Part shown: in pieces, positions 27,232 through 37,048 of the stretch
How positions within the stretch are numbered: the first letter of the stretch is position 1
Layout of the letters: the number at the start of each line of letters is the position of its first letter
Assembly (NCBI GenBank): GCA_017407115.1
Contig: JAFQXD010000007.1
Span: 1-52,706, forward strand
Reading direction: 5' to 3'
Source of the DNA: Methanobrevibacter sp.
Lineage (GTDB): Archaea > Methanobacteriota > Methanobacteria > Methanobacteriales > Methanobacteriaceae
Length of the DNA: 52,706 nt
The notes under the pieces: generated by a model
What the model was told of the DNA's origin: nothing
Databases searched by the model: none
What the model saw: only the letters and a program-made list of their open reading frames with translations
Made by a program: the position numbers and the translations under genes

Positions 27232-27774
27232 CTATTTAGAAATAGCTTCCATAAATCTTTTTTTGATTTCGATTGGTGTTAAATCAATAATTGGAGCTTT
27301 GGAGTTGCCCGGTTCGGTATCATATATGACAAAGCTTGCATTTTCACTTTCGATAACTTCTTTTAAATCAATGTCTTTAAAATTATAGCTATTTTCAAAT
27401 CCGACACTTTTTGCGATTTTGGCCAAATCAATTACTTGAGCATAGGTATCCTGATTACCGGTTGAACCGTAAGCACCGTTGTCTATAACAATCCATGTCA
27501 GATTACGAGGGTTGTTTGCAAATATGGTTACAAGAGATCCCATATTCATAAGAAGTGACCCATCGCCATCAATGACTACAATGTCCTTGTCAGGTCTTGC
27601 AAGAGCCAATCCTAAACCTATTGATGAGGCAAGACCCATGGATCCAATCATGTAAAAGTTCTCGTCTCTGTCTTTAATGTCATATAGTTCTCTTGAAGGA
27701 AATCCGATATTGCAGACAATCAGTTCATCATCAATGTTTTTCATTATGTCTTCTATAGCTTCATATCTTGCCAT
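27232..27774 (-). CDS. comE: Sulfopyruvate decarboxylase, beta subunit
   Basis: Encodes 180 residues. The thiamine diphosphate motif is VVIDGDGSLLMNMGSL, followed by NLTWIVIDN, the GDG...N(N) pattern of ThDP enzymes. GSMGLASSIGLGLAL precedes it. ComE with ComD decarboxylates sulfopyruvate to sulfoacetaldehyde in coenzyme M synthesis. Start ATG at 27774; TGGTGATAAC upstream overlaps the comD stop, so the two are coupled. The genes face the comA-hdr cluster with 40 bases between the ends. Confidence 0.94.
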   Translation of the reverse strand: MARYEAIEDIMKNIDDELIVCNIGFPSRELYDIKDRDENFYMIGSMGLASSIGLGLALARPDKDIVVIDGDGSLLMNMGSLVTIFANNPRNLTWIVIDNGAYGSTGNQDTYAQVIDLAKIAKSVGFENSYNFKDIDLKEVIESENASFVIYDTEPGNSKAPIIDLTPIEIKKRFMEAISK

Positions 27775-27778
27775 GTTA

Positions 27779-28270
27779 TCACCAGTATTTTATTTCTAAT
27801 AGGATGCTCACAGGCCTTCCTTCACTAACGGATAAATCCCATGCTTCCCTTATGTCTTCATATGCTCCTTCAGGAGTTCCCGGTTTGAAAAACTTGAAAT
27901 CCATTGCTTTCAGAATTCTTGGTGTTGACTCTCCCATTGGAACCTGTCCACATATGTTTTCACCTTCTGTTCCTCTGTGGCTCATAATCATTAAAAGGGG
28001 AAATTCATACAGTTCGCTTAATGATTTCAATGCATTGATTGAGTTTCCAAGCCCTGAATTTTGCATAAGAATCGCAGGGCTTTTACCGCCAAGATAAGCA
28101 CCGGCACATATTCCAATTCCCTCTTCTTCACGTGTAACAGGGATATGTGTAATTTCTTCATCTTCATCAATCATATTTAATAATTTTGATAGGTTAACGC
28201 ATGGAACGCTAACGATAAAGTCGATTCCACAGTCCTTAAGACTATCATAAATGGCTTCACTGCTGTCCAT
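27779..28270 (-). CDS. comD: Sulfopyruvate decarboxylase, alpha subunit
   Basis: Encodes 163 residues of the pyrimidine-binding half of a ThDP enzyme. [20 protein letters not shown] carries the conserved Glu that activates the cofactor. [11 protein letters not shown] and [11 protein letters not shown] are typical of ComD. It pairs with ComE just downstream. The promoter region is shared with the divergent cofH. Both subunits have normal length, unlike the fused forms of some bacteria. Confidence 0.94.
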   Translation of the reverse strand: MDSSEAIYDSLKDCGIDFIVSVPCVNLSKLLNMIDEDEEITHIPVTREEEGIGICAGAYLGGKSPAILMQNSGLGNSINALKSLSELYEFPLLMIMSHRGTEGENICGQVPMGESTPRILKAMDFKFFKPGTPEGAYEDIREAWDLSVSEGRPVSILLEIKYW

Positions 28271-28418
28271 ATTATCACTTCAATTTTGTATATTATTTTC
28301 ATTTATTCAAAATATTATAAAAATATATTCAAATTTTTTTAAATTCCAATTAAAATTACTTTAAATTAGTGTAAATTAATAGCAACCTTTTTATTTAACC
28401 TTTAACTTATATAAAATC

Positions 28419-29537
28419 ATGTTTGATAAACTGTCAATTTCTTCTAAAACAGAAAACATTTTAAAAAAATCATTGGATGAACCTATCACTGTTGAAGAGG
28501 CAAATCATTTGATGAATATTAAGGGAAATGAATTATATCCATTACTTGCAACCGCTGATTTTTTAAGAAATAAAATAGTTGGGGACAATGTAACCTTCAT
28601 TAACAACTGCAATATCAATTTTACAAATATTTGTACTGTCAGATGCGGTTTTTGCGCTTTTGGAAGAGATGCTGATGATCCGGACGCCTACATTTTAAAT
28701 GATGAGCAGATATTGGCTAAGGCTGAAGGGGCTGTAGCTAACGGTGCCCGTGAGTTTACTCTGATGGGAGGGGTGTTGCCGGATGCAGATATTGACTATT
28801 ATGAACATTTGCTTACATTATTAAAGGATTCCCATCCTGATGTTGCAATACATGGATTTTCACCGACAATGATTAGGGACGCATGTCTTGTATCTGGAAT
28901 GGATGTTGCGGAAGGTTTTGAAAGGCTTAAAGATGCAGGCCTTGACACCTTGCCGGGAACGGCAGCTGAAATATTGACTGACAGGTCAAGGGAAATAATC
29001 TGTCCTGAAAAGGTTAGTGTGGCTGAATGGGTAGACATCATCAAAACCGCCCAGGAAGTGGGAATTCAGGGTTCGGCAACAATAATGTATGGACATGTTG
29101 AAACTTTAGAGGAAAGGGTAGAACATATTGACATTATCAGACAGATTCAACAGGATACCGGAGGATTTACTGAATTCATTCCAATGACTTTCATGCATGA
29201 ATATTCTCCAATCTTTTTAGAGGGCCAATCAAACCTTGGAGCTACAGGAACTCAGGATTTGAAATTGTATGCCGTTTCAAGATTAATGCTTAGAGAACTT
29301 ATCCCAAACATCCAGGTGTCATGGGTGAAAATGGGATTTCGATTTGCACAGGTCGTATTGGCCGCAGGTGCAAATGATTTAGGTGGAACATTAGGTGGTG
29401 ATGAACTGTCAGAAGCTTCAGGAGCTCCAGATGGTGTTGAAGCATCTATTGAAACTTTAAGTCGCATGGTAAGGGATTTAGGCAGAAATCCGGTTGAAAG
29501 AAACTCAAAATATACGGAGTTTTACAAAATTGATTAG
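28419..29537 (+). CDS. cofH: FO synthase subunit 2 (CofH), coenzyme F420 synthesis
   Basis: Encodes 372 residues. The radical SAM motif is CTVRCGFC (Cys-x3-Cys-x2-Cys) after NINFTNI. GLDTLPGTAAEIL and a C-terminal GANDLGGTLGGDELSEASG region distinguish CofH from related MqnC/MqnE enzymes. It joins a tyrosine-derived fragment to 5-amino-6-ribitylaminouracil; CofG completes the FO ring. No ribosome-binding site is visible. TTTTTATTTAA about 29 bases upstream suggests a leaderless message. The next gene follows after about eight bases. Confidence 0.94.
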   Translation: MFDKLSISSKTENILKKSLDEPITVEEANHLMNIKGNELYPLLATADFLRNKIVGDNVTFINNCNINFTNICTVRCGFCAFGRDADDPDAYILNDEQILAKAEGAVANGAREFTLMGGVLPDADIDYYEHLLTLLKDSHPDVAIHGFSPTMIRDACLVSGMDVAEGFERLKDAGLDTLPGTAAEILTDRSREIICPEKVSVAEWVDIIKTAQEVGIQGSATIMYGHVETLEERVEHIDIIRQIQQDTGGFTEFIPMTFMHEYSPIFLEGQSNLGATGTQDLKLYAVSRLMLRELIPNIQVSWVKMGFRFAQVVLAAGANDLGGTLGGDELSEASGAPDGVEASIETLSRMVRDLGRNPVERNSKYTEFYKID

Positions 29538-29545
29538 GTGTTTTG

Positions 29546-30130
29546 ATGAAAAAATTTATCGTTTTTGACGGTTTGGACGGTTGCGGAAAGGACACTCAAG
29601 TTAACTTAATCGCTCAAATGTATGAGGAGCAGGGAAGAAAAGTGGATATCAGATCACATCCGTGTTCAGACAATAAATTTGGTCGCAAATCCAAACAGGC
29701 TCTTTTAAAAACAGGTAAATTCAATCATCTGAAGGCAACACTTTATTATGGCCTTGATGCACTCAGGTCAGTTCATATGTACTATTACAATAATGATACT
29801 GATGTTTTGATATTCTCTAGATATACTATGGCTGTTGCATATCTTCCTGATGTGGTAAACGTAATTGTATATAAGATAGTTTCCAACATTCTTCCAAAAT
29901 CAGACTGCATGTTCTTTTTGGATGTTTCGCCTGAAGAATCATTGAGAAGAATCCAATCACGTAATGAAGAAGAAGAAATGTTTGAAAACATTGAAGATTT
30001 AAGGAAAGTACGTTCCAAAACAAAAATAGCTACTTACGAATGGAATATCATACCTGCAGATGATGCTCCTGAAGTAATATCTCAAAAGGTAAAGGAAATC
30101 TGTATCAAATCAGACCAGAAATTATTATAA
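29546..30130 (+). CDS. Thymidylate kinase-like P-loop nucleotide kinase
   Basis: Encodes 194 residues from the ATG at 29546, preceded by AGGTG; a TTG at 29543 is less likely. The P-loop is FDGLDGCGKDTQ (about 6-17), and a substrate DxR-like segment and FSRYTMA follow. The lid is LRRIQSRN. It belongs to the Tmk fold, but the P-loop has Asp where Ser/Thr is common after GK, and the middle region differs from standard dTMP kinases, so the substrate is uncertain. Its end overlaps a convergent small gene by six bases. Confidence 0.8.
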   Translation: MKKFIVFDGLDGCGKDTQVNLIAQMYEEQGRKVDIRSHPCSDNKFGRKSKQALLKTGKFNHLKATLYYGLDALRSVHMYYYNNDTDVLIFSRYTMAVAYLPDVVNVIVYKIVSNILPKSDCMFFLDVSPEESLRRIQSRNEEEEMFENIEDLRKVRSKTKIATYEWNIIPADDAPEVISQKVKEICIKSDQKLL

Positions 30131-30382
30131 TACTTTTTTTATTCCGTCGCTGGTTATTATCATCATTGAATTTAAATTTTCCAAGACTATGGAAATTATA
30201 GGGTGGGTTTGAATGTCCTTGTGCATGAAAATCACTTCATTTTCAACTATATCAATCCAATTGACATGATAAACGACAACGCCATTTACAATCAGTCCCA
30301 AATATTCAGGTATGAATCTGTTTTCGTTGATTTCTTCAAAATACTGATTTTCACGTAATATGTCTTTTAATTCATCTTTCAT
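30125..30382 (-). CDS. Small conserved hypothetical protein downstream of priS
   Basis: Encodes 85 residues from the ATG at 30382, chosen because AAAGGTG lies seven bases before it inside the end of priS. A longer reading would overlap priS by 45 bases. The sequence has a helical N terminus and then beta-type stretches (YLGLIVNGVVVYHVNWIDIV), perhaps an SH3-like or Sm-like small barrel. No known family. Cotranscription with priS is likely. Confidence 0.65.
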   Translation of the reverse strand: MKDELKDILRENQYFEEINENRFIPEYLGLIVNGVVVYHVNWIDIVENEVIFMHKDIQTHPIISIVLENLNSMMIITSDGIKKVL

Positions 30383-30383
30383 T

Positions 30384-31361
30384 CTAAACACCTTTTCTTT
30401 CATAAACAAATTTAGGAACTGCCTTGTCAAAAGGATCGAAGGTTTCCCTATTTTTGACTTCCATGCATTTCATGCTTACTTTGGAATGGAGTGATGAAGG
30501 AAGTCTTAAAATCCTTTTCAAATCAATTGTTACTTTAGCATCGATTGTTGCAAGGTTAACCCTTGCCATGGCTTCAACAAGGTTTTTATAACGTCTAGGG
30601 CCAATGTCTTTTTTAAACAATCCCCAATTATCATTATCTAGGTGATGTCTTGATGCCATAATGTCCTTCATTAGTTTCGGATTGATTCCATCAAGCTTTT
30701 CATTGCCGACCAAATGCTGAACATTGAATTTGACTTTATCGGTGAATATTTTTGAATACCCTATAGGTATTGTGAAGTGCTCAAAGTTAAAGCTTTGATT
30801 TGAGATTTCAGAGTTGATGAATTGGGATTTCGGAACTTCAGCTCCCGCAACGTACTTCAAGACTTCGGACCTGAGTTCGCTATTGGCCAGCATCATTTCA
30901 TCATCCAGGATTCTGATGTGATATCCTCTTCCGGAATAGATTAGATGAATGTTTTTAAGGCCTAAATCACTTTCTAGAGTGTCAATGAGGGTATTTACAA
31001 TTTCTAAAGCTTCACCAAGACAAGTTTCGCAAACTCCGTCGCACTGACAACTCCTGATTGGAATGTCCTTTGCATCGACATCGAAAATATATTCTGCCTT
31101 AAGCCAATCTTCCCTTCTTTTAGGATTATTGTAAAAAGCTACTGAAATATATGCTGCAAAGGGTGCTTTATATCGTAGGAATTTCCTTAGGGATTCTGTT
31201 CCTCTAAAGACTTTATATCTGTCATTTGGTCCTCTCCCGTTATGGTCAAAACCGAACTCTCTTTTTTTGATATCTTTTGAGATGAATTCCGGAAGGTCTT
31301 TAGGGTCCCATTCTTCCCGATAATATTGTCTTCGCTCTTTTATTGTAGCTTTAGAAAACAT
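30384..31361 (-). CDS. priS: DNA primase small (catalytic) subunit
   Basis: Encodes 325 residues from the ATG at 31361; the frame is open further upstream but MFSKATIKERRQYY is the family start. IFDVDAKD holds the catalytic Asp94 and Asp96. CQCDGVCETC (Cys105, 107, 111, 114) is the zinc knuckle. YSGRGYHIRI carries the catalytic His. With PriL it makes primers for replication. The large subunit gene lies 594 bases upstream, separated by an unrelated convergent gene. Confidence 0.95.
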   Translation of the reverse strand: MFSKATIKERRQYYREEWDPKDLPEFISKDIKKREFGFDHNGRGPNDRYKVFRGTESLRKFLRYKAPFAAYISVAFYNNPKRREDWLKAEYIFDVDAKDIPIRSCQCDGVCETCLGEALEIVNTLIDTLESDLGLKNIHLIYSGRGYHIRILDDEMMLANSELRSEVLKYVAGAEVPKSQFINSEISNQSFNFEHFTIPIGYSKIFTDKVKFNVQHLVGNEKLDGINPKLMKDIMASRHHLDNDNWGLFKKDIGPRRYKNLVEAMARVNLATIDAKVTIDLKRILRLPSSLHSKVSMKCMEVKNRETFDPFDKAVPKFVYERKGV

Positions 31362-31449
31362 GATTGTAATTTTATTTTTAAAAGTATTTATGTTTTTGTT
31401 GGGTGTGATTTTGCACACTTTTATTAGTCATGTAAAATAATATAATCAC

Positions 31450-31965
31450 ATGGAAGAGTTTGTTGAAGTTATTGGAGTTGAACATTTAAAGACAATTCTG
31501 TCGGCTTTGTCTCCCGAAGAGATTGTAAAACCGGCTTATGATAACTGGTTGGCTTGTCAGAGAACAGGCCATACTGTATTGAATCTGGAGACAGGTAAAG
31601 TTTATGGACTGGGAATCGAGTTGAACCAGCTTCCTTTGGCTGCAGAAATATATATTGAGCTGTTTACAATAGAATCTCATGAGGAACCTGTAAGTGAGCA
31701 GGATTTCTTTTCTAAAAGTGAATATGAGGAATTTCTGGAATTCAGCAGTGATGATCCTTGTGAATATGTCCCTGATATCATTACTGATTTTTGTCAAAAA
31801 AAGGGAATTGATGAATACGAGCGAACTATAGGGCTTCTTGCTTATAACTTCCAAAAAAATGAACAGGCCAATTATAATATGTGGGAATCCGCAATCCTAA
31901 ACAAGTATTATGATGCGATTCATGAAGACCACAATCCGTTTCAGTTTTCCCACTCTACTCTTTAG
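31450..31965 (+). CDS. Conserved hypothetical protein between the primase genes
   Basis: Encodes 171 residues, acidic, with a possible beta-rich centre (NLETGKVYGLGIELNQLPLAAEIYIELFTI) and a helical C terminus. I recognise no domain. It diverges from priS with 88 bases between the starts and its end overlaps the end of priL by 11 bases. No ribosome-binding site precedes the ATG, so a leaderless message is likely. Confidence 0.7.
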   Translation: MEEFVEVIGVEHLKTILSALSPEEIVKPAYDNWLACQRTGHTVLNLETGKVYGLGIELNQLPLAAEIYIELFTIESHEEPVSEQDFFSKSEYEEFLEFSSDDPCEYVPDIITDFCQKKGIDEYERTIGLLAYNFQKNEQANYNMWESAILNKYYDAIHEDHNPFQFSHSTL

Positions 31966-33286
31966 GTGCCTGGTTGTCTAACTGATATTTTTTACGTCCG
32001 TAACAGGATAGGGGATTGTTTATTCCCTTGCATGATTTGTCGGGATGGCATAAGTGCGGAAGATGAATCTTGATTTTTTCACAGCTCATAGGAGTGTACC
32101 ATTTGGTTTCTCCTTCATGGTTGATGTCAACTCTATCGTGCATTCCAAAACCTAATTTTGATATGATATTGATTTTTTCTTGTGGCTGGTCTTCGAATAA
32201 AGGTGGTGTACAGTTATCTGCAGCATCAAAAATCAACGGCAGGATTTCATTTTCAGTAATTGATAAATCTGGATCCATATCTGACACCTTGACGGTTTCA
32301 TCAGATGCAAATATCCTTGGATATAAACGTGCATAGGAAGCAAATGAAGTCAATAAAAGAACGATTGCATCGTTACGTCCACCGGATGATACTCCCTCAA
32401 CGGTTGCTTTAATGCATGGAGGAAACGCATCGGGATTTAATTTGCCAGCCTGGACTGTTCCGAAAAGTCCTCCACTTCCGGCATAATACTGATTATATTT
32501 TCCGATTTCATCCGGAATGAATTCCTTGAGTTCCTCACCAATTTCAATTATTGCAGGGTGAATTTCTATTCTAGCGGACATTTCTTTTATCCTTGCGATG
32601 TACTCTTCGGTTTTCTGCATTATAATTCTTGATAAGATCTGTTCCTTTACGCTGTCTCCGACAAGTATTCCATACATTCTATCTGGACTTCTGTCAGTGA
32701 ATTCATCTGCAAACCTTTCCAAAAAGTCGTCTTGCTGAAGAATCACATTTCCGTCGTCTATTAATAAATCAGTTAATTTTAGTTTTTTTGATGCGACAAC
32801 ATCCCTTAGTGATTTCCAATGTATTGCTCCATCAACTTTTACCTCATCAAGCACTTCATCGATAATTTCATCTCTTGACATTGGAGGTATTTTTGCAAGC
32901 CTCTCTAAAATCAGTGTTCCCTGGGATTCGACAAAAAGTCTTGTTTCACGAGATCCCAAATTGAACTGGATAGCTATTGCCTGGCATAGAATGTGAAAAA
33001 TTACAACGTCCTGTGTGTATAAATCTGAATTTGTAAGGTATTCAAATTCGGATTGCGCGTAATTTTTATTGTTCTTTTTCTCAATTGCCCATTGCATACG
33101 TTTTATTGCATAATCCTTATATGATTTGGGAATTAGGGAGTCATCTGAGATTTTTTGATTGGTAGTGTGTGTGATGGTTTCAACCATTGATTCATCTTCA
33201 TCAAAAATCTGATTTAAATCCCCGTATTGTCTTATGATTTGCCTTCCTTCATTTGACAATGGGTTGATATATGAAACTTCAGCCAT
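31955..33286 (-). CDS. priL: DNA primase large subunit
   Basis: Encodes 443 residues. The N-terminal half is helical. The C-terminal half has the conserved Fe-S cysteines: FPPCIKA near residue 293, then DNCTPPLF, and the pair in HLCHPDKSCKGINNPLSCYGRKKYQ close to the end. PriL binds the 4Fe-4S cluster and regulates primer length with PriS. AGSGGLFG and SSGGRNDA are also typical. The gene appears to have its own promoter in the AT-rich gap before metG. Confidence 0.93.
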   Translation of the reverse strand: MAEVSYINPLSNEGRQIIRQYGDLNQIFDEDESMVETITHTTNQKISDDSLIPKSYKDYAIKRMQWAIEKKNNKNYAQSEFEYLTNSDLYTQDVVIFHILCQAIAIQFNLGSRETRLFVESQGTLILERLAKIPPMSRDEIIDEVLDEVKVDGAIHWKSLRDVVASKKLKLTDLLIDDGNVILQQDDFLERFADEFTDRSPDRMYGILVGDSVKEQILSRIIMQKTEEYIARIKEMSARIEIHPAIIEIGEELKEFIPDEIGKYNQYYAGSGGLFGTVQAGKLNPDAFPPCIKATVEGVSSGGRNDAIVLLLTSFASYARLYPRIFASDETVKVSDMDPDLSITENEILPLIFDAADNCTPPLFEDQPQEKINIISKLGFGMHDRVDINHEGETKWYTPMSCEKIKIHLPHLCHPDKSCKGINNPLSCYGRKKYQLDNQAPKE

Positions 33287-33429
33287 GTTTTTAACTTTTT
33301 ATTTTATATATTAAATAACTAACTCATTTTAAAAATCAACATTTATTTAATTTTATCAAAATTCTTATTTTCTTTAAATAACACTGTTAAAATATTAATT
33401 ATATTATATAGGAGCAACATAATTATATC

Positions 33430-33459
33430 ATGTTTAAATTAAATAAGGGGATTAGATAA
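33430..33459 (+). other. Possible nine-codon leader ORF abutting metG
   Basis: ATG at 33430 opens a nine-codon frame (MFKLNKGIR) whose TAA ends one base before the metG ATG. A TATA-like TTATATTATATA centred near 33403 would place the start of transcription near this ATG. The metG ribosome-binding site GGGGATTAG lies inside the frame. It may be chance; it is too short for codon statistics. Confidence 0.25.
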
Positions 33460-35451
33460 ATGTCAAAGATTTTTATTTCATGTGCACTTCCTTATGCAAA
33501 TGGACCATGTCATTTAGGTCATATCCGTTCCACTTATTTGCCTGCGGACATTTACGCAAGGTACAATAGGATGGTTGGAAATGACGTATTGATGGTTTGC
33601 GCAACTGATGAACATGGAACTCCAATTGCAGTTAAGGCAGATAAAGAAAACAAAAAACCAATTGAAATTTCAAAAAGATATCATGACATGATTGTTCGTG
33701 ATGTGGAATCAATGAACATATCATTGGATAATTTTACAAGAACAACCGATGAAAAACATTATGAAATCGCTAAAAATTTCTTCAAGGAACTTTACGATAA
33801 CGATTTAATTTATAGGGAAGATATCCAACAGCTATACTGTCCGAACTGTAAAAAATTCCTGCCGGACAGATATGTTGAAGGTTTATGTCCTGTCTGTGGT
33901 TCTGAAGCAAGAGGAGACCACTGCGAAAAATGCGGTAAGGCTCTTGACCCAACAGAACTTGATGAACCTCACTGCATAACATGTGGAACAACTCCAGTAA
34001 TTAAGGATACTTTCCAGTATGCATTTAAACTGTCAGATTTTGAAGATGACCTTAAGGAATACATCGCTGGCAACGAAAACCTACCTGCAAATGTAAAAAA
34101 CTATGCATCCAACTGGCTTAAAGAAGGATTGAATGACTGGATTTTAACCCGTGATATGGATTGGGGTATTCCGGTACCGTTGGATGAAGCCAAAGGCAAA
34201 GTATTGTACGTTTGGATTGAAGCATTCCTTGGATATATCTCATCAGCATCACAATGGTCAGAGAAATCCGGCATCAAATGGGAGGACTACTGGAACGATT
34301 ATGTGGTACATTTCATAGGAAAGGATATCATCTACCACCATTCAATTTTCTGGCCGGGTCTGTTGAAGGCATATGGCTGCAAATTGCCTGATATGATTTA
34401 TGCAGGTGAATTTTTATCCCTTGAAGGCGAAAAGATGTCAACCAGTAAAAACTGGGTCATATGGATTGCAGACTTTGTTAAGGACTATGATCCTGATCTG
34501 CTCAGATACTATTTAACCATAAACGCTCCGTTAAATAAGGATTCAGACTTTTCATGGGATGACTTCCAAAGGAGAAACAATGACGAACTGGCAGATGTCA
34601 TAGGAAACTTCCTTCACAGGACCTTTGTATTTACCAAAAAATATTTTGACAGCAAAATCCCTGAATATACAAATCCTAGTGAGGAAGATGAAGAATTCCT
34701 CAAAGCTATTGAAGAGTTACCTGACAAGGCCGGTGAATTAATCGCAAAATATGAATTCAGAGAAGCCTTGCTTGAAATATTTAAAGTGGCCAAGAAAGGA
34801 AACAAATATTTCAACGATGCAGAACCATGGAAAGCAGTAAAAGAAGACATGGCAAAAGCTGCAAACTGTTTATATTTATCCAATCAATTGGCAAAGACTT
34901 TGGCCTACACATTAAAACCATTCCTTCCAACCAAAGCTGACAAAATTGCCGGAATAATGAATATTGAATCTTTGGACAATTGGGAAGATGCTAAAGTGGC
35001 ATTGCCTACAGGCCATCCAATAAATAAGGCAAAACCATTATTTAAAAAGATTGAAGATAAAGAAATTGATGCCCAAAAGGCAAAATTACAAGAAAACTTA
35101 AAAGAAAATAGTGAGGATGAAAATATGAGTGACTTAATTAGTATTGATCAATTTGATGAAGTTGTAATTAAAATAGGACAAGTAAAAGAAGCGGAAAAAA
35201 TCGAAAAATCCGACAAACTTTTAAAGTTACAGGTTGACATTGGAGAAGATGAACCTAGACAAATTGTTGCAGGTCTTGCTAAATTCTACTCTCCTGAAGA
35301 ATTGATAGACAGAAAAGTATGTGTTGTAGCAAATCTCCAGCCTGCAAAATTATTCGGAACATTATCTCAAGGTATGATTTTAGCTACCGGTGAAAGCGGA
35401 GCATTGCTTTTCCCTGATGAAAATGGAAAAGTTGGCGAAAGAATTCAATAA
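33460..35451 (+). CDS. metG: Methionyl-tRNA synthetase with C-terminal tRNA-binding domain
   Basis: Encodes 663 residues. The class I signature is [17 protein letters not shown] (HIGH variant HLGH), and EKMSTSKNW is KMSKS. The zinc region is [24 protein letters not shown] and CITCG, the two-knuckle type. The C-terminal domain (about 555-663, [18 protein letters not shown] onward) is an OB-fold tRNA-binding module. A strong GGGGATTAG site precedes the ATG. The DUF530-like gene follows after 12 bases and probably shares its transcript. Confidence 0.97.
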   Translation: MSKIFISCALPYANGPCHLGHIRSTYLPADIYARYNRMVGNDVLMVCATDEHGTPIAVKADKENKKPIEISKRYHDMIVRDVESMNISLDNFTRTTDEKHYEIAKNFFKELYDNDLIYREDIQQLYCPNCKKFLPDRYVEGLCPVCGSEARGDHCEKCGKALDPTELDEPHCITCGTTPVIKDTFQYAFKLSDFEDDLKEYIAGNENLPANVKNYASNWLKEGLNDWILTRDMDWGIPVPLDEAKGKVLYVWIEAFLGYISSASQWSEKSGIKWEDYWNDYVVHFIGKDIIYHHSIFWPGLLKAYGCKLPDMIYAGEFLSLEGEKMSTSKNWVIWIADFVKDYDPDLLRYYLTINAPLNKDSDFSWDDFQRRNNDELADVIGNFLHRTFVFTKKYFDSKIPEYTNPSEEDEEFLKAIEELPDKAGELIAKYEFREALLEIFKVAKKGNKYFNDAEPWKAVKEDMAKAANCLYLSNQLAKTLAYTLKPFLPTKADKIAGIMNIESLDNWEDAKVALPTGHPINKAKPLFKKIEDKEIDAQKAKLQENLKENSEDENMSDLISIDQFDEVVIKIGQVKEAEKIEKSDKLLKLQVDIGEDEPRQIVAGLAKFYSPEELIDRKVCVVANLQPAKLFGTLSQGMILATGESGALLFPDENGKVGERIQ

Positions 35452-35463
35452 ATTTTGATTAAA

Positions 35464-37041
35464 ATGGAAGAATCTGTCCTAGTAAACAAGGCCGAGAGCT
35501 ATTTGAAAGAAATTGCCGAGGATTCAATTATCTTGGATGATATTGAAGACTTTGACAATTTCAAAAATCTTTATTTTAAACTAGTTGACAGATTGGACTA
35601 TTTGCAAACCCTTAAGGATGATATGGATGCTCAAGGATACACAACTCCTTTCGCTTCCCTCAATAGATATGGGACAAAGGCAGTATCCGACATATCCCTT
35701 GAAGAAGTGGGTGAAAATTCACGCCACAATCAGATATTTAGAATGAGAGCCAACTCCAAGAAAAATATATTGGACAGGGTAAAATCAGCTATTGACTCTC
35801 ATAAAATTGCAATTGGAAATCTTGAGCAGTTCGGATATGTTAAATGCAATTCATGCTATAAAAAATATTCAATTGATGAATACAGGCAACGTGAAGCAAA
35901 ATGCAGTTGCGGTTCTCAAGGTTTCACATTTAAAATTAATAAGGAAGCAACATTCAGATTGGAAATAATTCCATATTTGCCCCTTTCCGGAAACTATATG
36001 GTTTTGATGAGTGAATTTTCCAGTTATGGAAGAGAATCCTTCAAACAGGTTCTAAATATTCTAAAACAGGAACGTAAAGGTGTAGTAAAAACAATATCTC
36101 TTGTAATTAGATTCAGAGATAAGAACAATCGTCTTATAAGAAAAAATGTTTCCTTAAGTTCAGAATATGTAAACAACTATGAGGAGGAAGTCAGGCGCCA
36201 GTATGGAAGAAATGTCAGAATCGAAGCCTTAAGATTTCACAGAACCAAACCTGCCATCATCGATGATAAACATGCAAGAACTGCTCTTGCTATAGCTTAT
36301 GTCAAATACAGTGTAGAACTCATTGAAAACATCAAAGATGACATATTGAAAAGAAGATTGACTGATTTTAAAAGACTCAACAAATACTATGAGGTTATTT
36401 CAAGATATGACAATCAGACTCCTGATTTCATTGACAAATATGATTTGAATGCCATTGAAAACTGGAGAAAGTCTCAAATTCAAAACGAATTGATTAAACT
36501 TAATTATGCAGATAAATTTGGAAACTTAAAAAGATCTTTAAGCAGGGATTTGAAAATCAGAGACTCTATCTATAATAATACATTTAAAAACATTGCTTCA
36601 ACATTGATTATGTGGGATATTTTCAGATATTATATGACAACCTCCAACAATTCCCGTAAAATCATAACCGGACCATTTCCATATATCCGCGTAGAACTGG
36701 ACCGTGAACAGAGAAAGGTTTTCCAAACCAATTATATTAAGGTAATTGAAACCCTAAACAATTTTACAGACATCAAAATCATGTCAGTTTCCGAAATGGA
36801 TTTGCTTTTATATGAAAAATTCAAATTCGAAAAGCAGTCAAGAAGCTCAAATATCAAATTTAACTATGTAGCACTAGGAGCAGCATTGATACATCAACAT
36901 TCCGATATTGCGTTGGAAGACATTAGCAATGCATTCAACATCAACGAATCCCGAATCAAAAAAGAGATTAAAAATATTGACCAAATCAGAAATCCGAAAA
37001 GCGATAAATCCAAAAAATTCCTTGATTTAATTAAAAAATAG
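35464..37041 (+). CDS. DUF530-type protein, unknown function
   Basis: Encodes 525 residues from the ATG at 35464; TTG nine bases earlier is an alternative. A zinc-ribbon-like segment, VKCNSCYKKYSIDEYRQR then KCSCGSQGF, lies near residues 127-155. The rest is helical and basic, with a long helix-rich C-terminal half. Assignment to DUF530, a family of methanogens and relatives, is from general resemblance. The basic character and zinc ribbon suggest nucleic acid binding, perhaps RNA, given the position next to metG. Confidence 0.65.
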   Translation: MEESVLVNKAESYLKEIAEDSIILDDIEDFDNFKNLYFKLVDRLDYLQTLKDDMDAQGYTTPFASLNRYGTKAVSDISLEEVGENSRHNQIFRMRANSKKNILDRVKSAIDSHKIAIGNLEQFGYVKCNSCYKKYSIDEYRQREAKCSCGSQGFTFKINKEATFRLEIIPYLPLSGNYMVLMSEFSSYGRESFKQVLNILKQERKGVVKTISLVIRFRDKNNRLIRKNVSLSSEYVNNYEEEVRRQYGRNVRIEALRFHRTKPAIIDDKHARTALAIAYVKYSVELIENIKDDILKRRLTDFKRLNKYYEVISRYDNQTPDFIDKYDLNAIENWRKSQIQNELIKLNYADKFGNLKRSLSRDLKIRDSIYNNTFKNIASTLIMWDIFRYYMTTSNNSRKIITGPFPYIRVELDREQRKVFQTNYIKVIETLNNFTDIKIMSVSEMDLLLYEKFKFEKQSRSSNIKFNYVALGAALIHQHSDIALEDISNAFNINESRIKKEIKNIDQIRNPKSDKSKKFLDLIKK

Positions 37042-37048
37042 TGATTAT

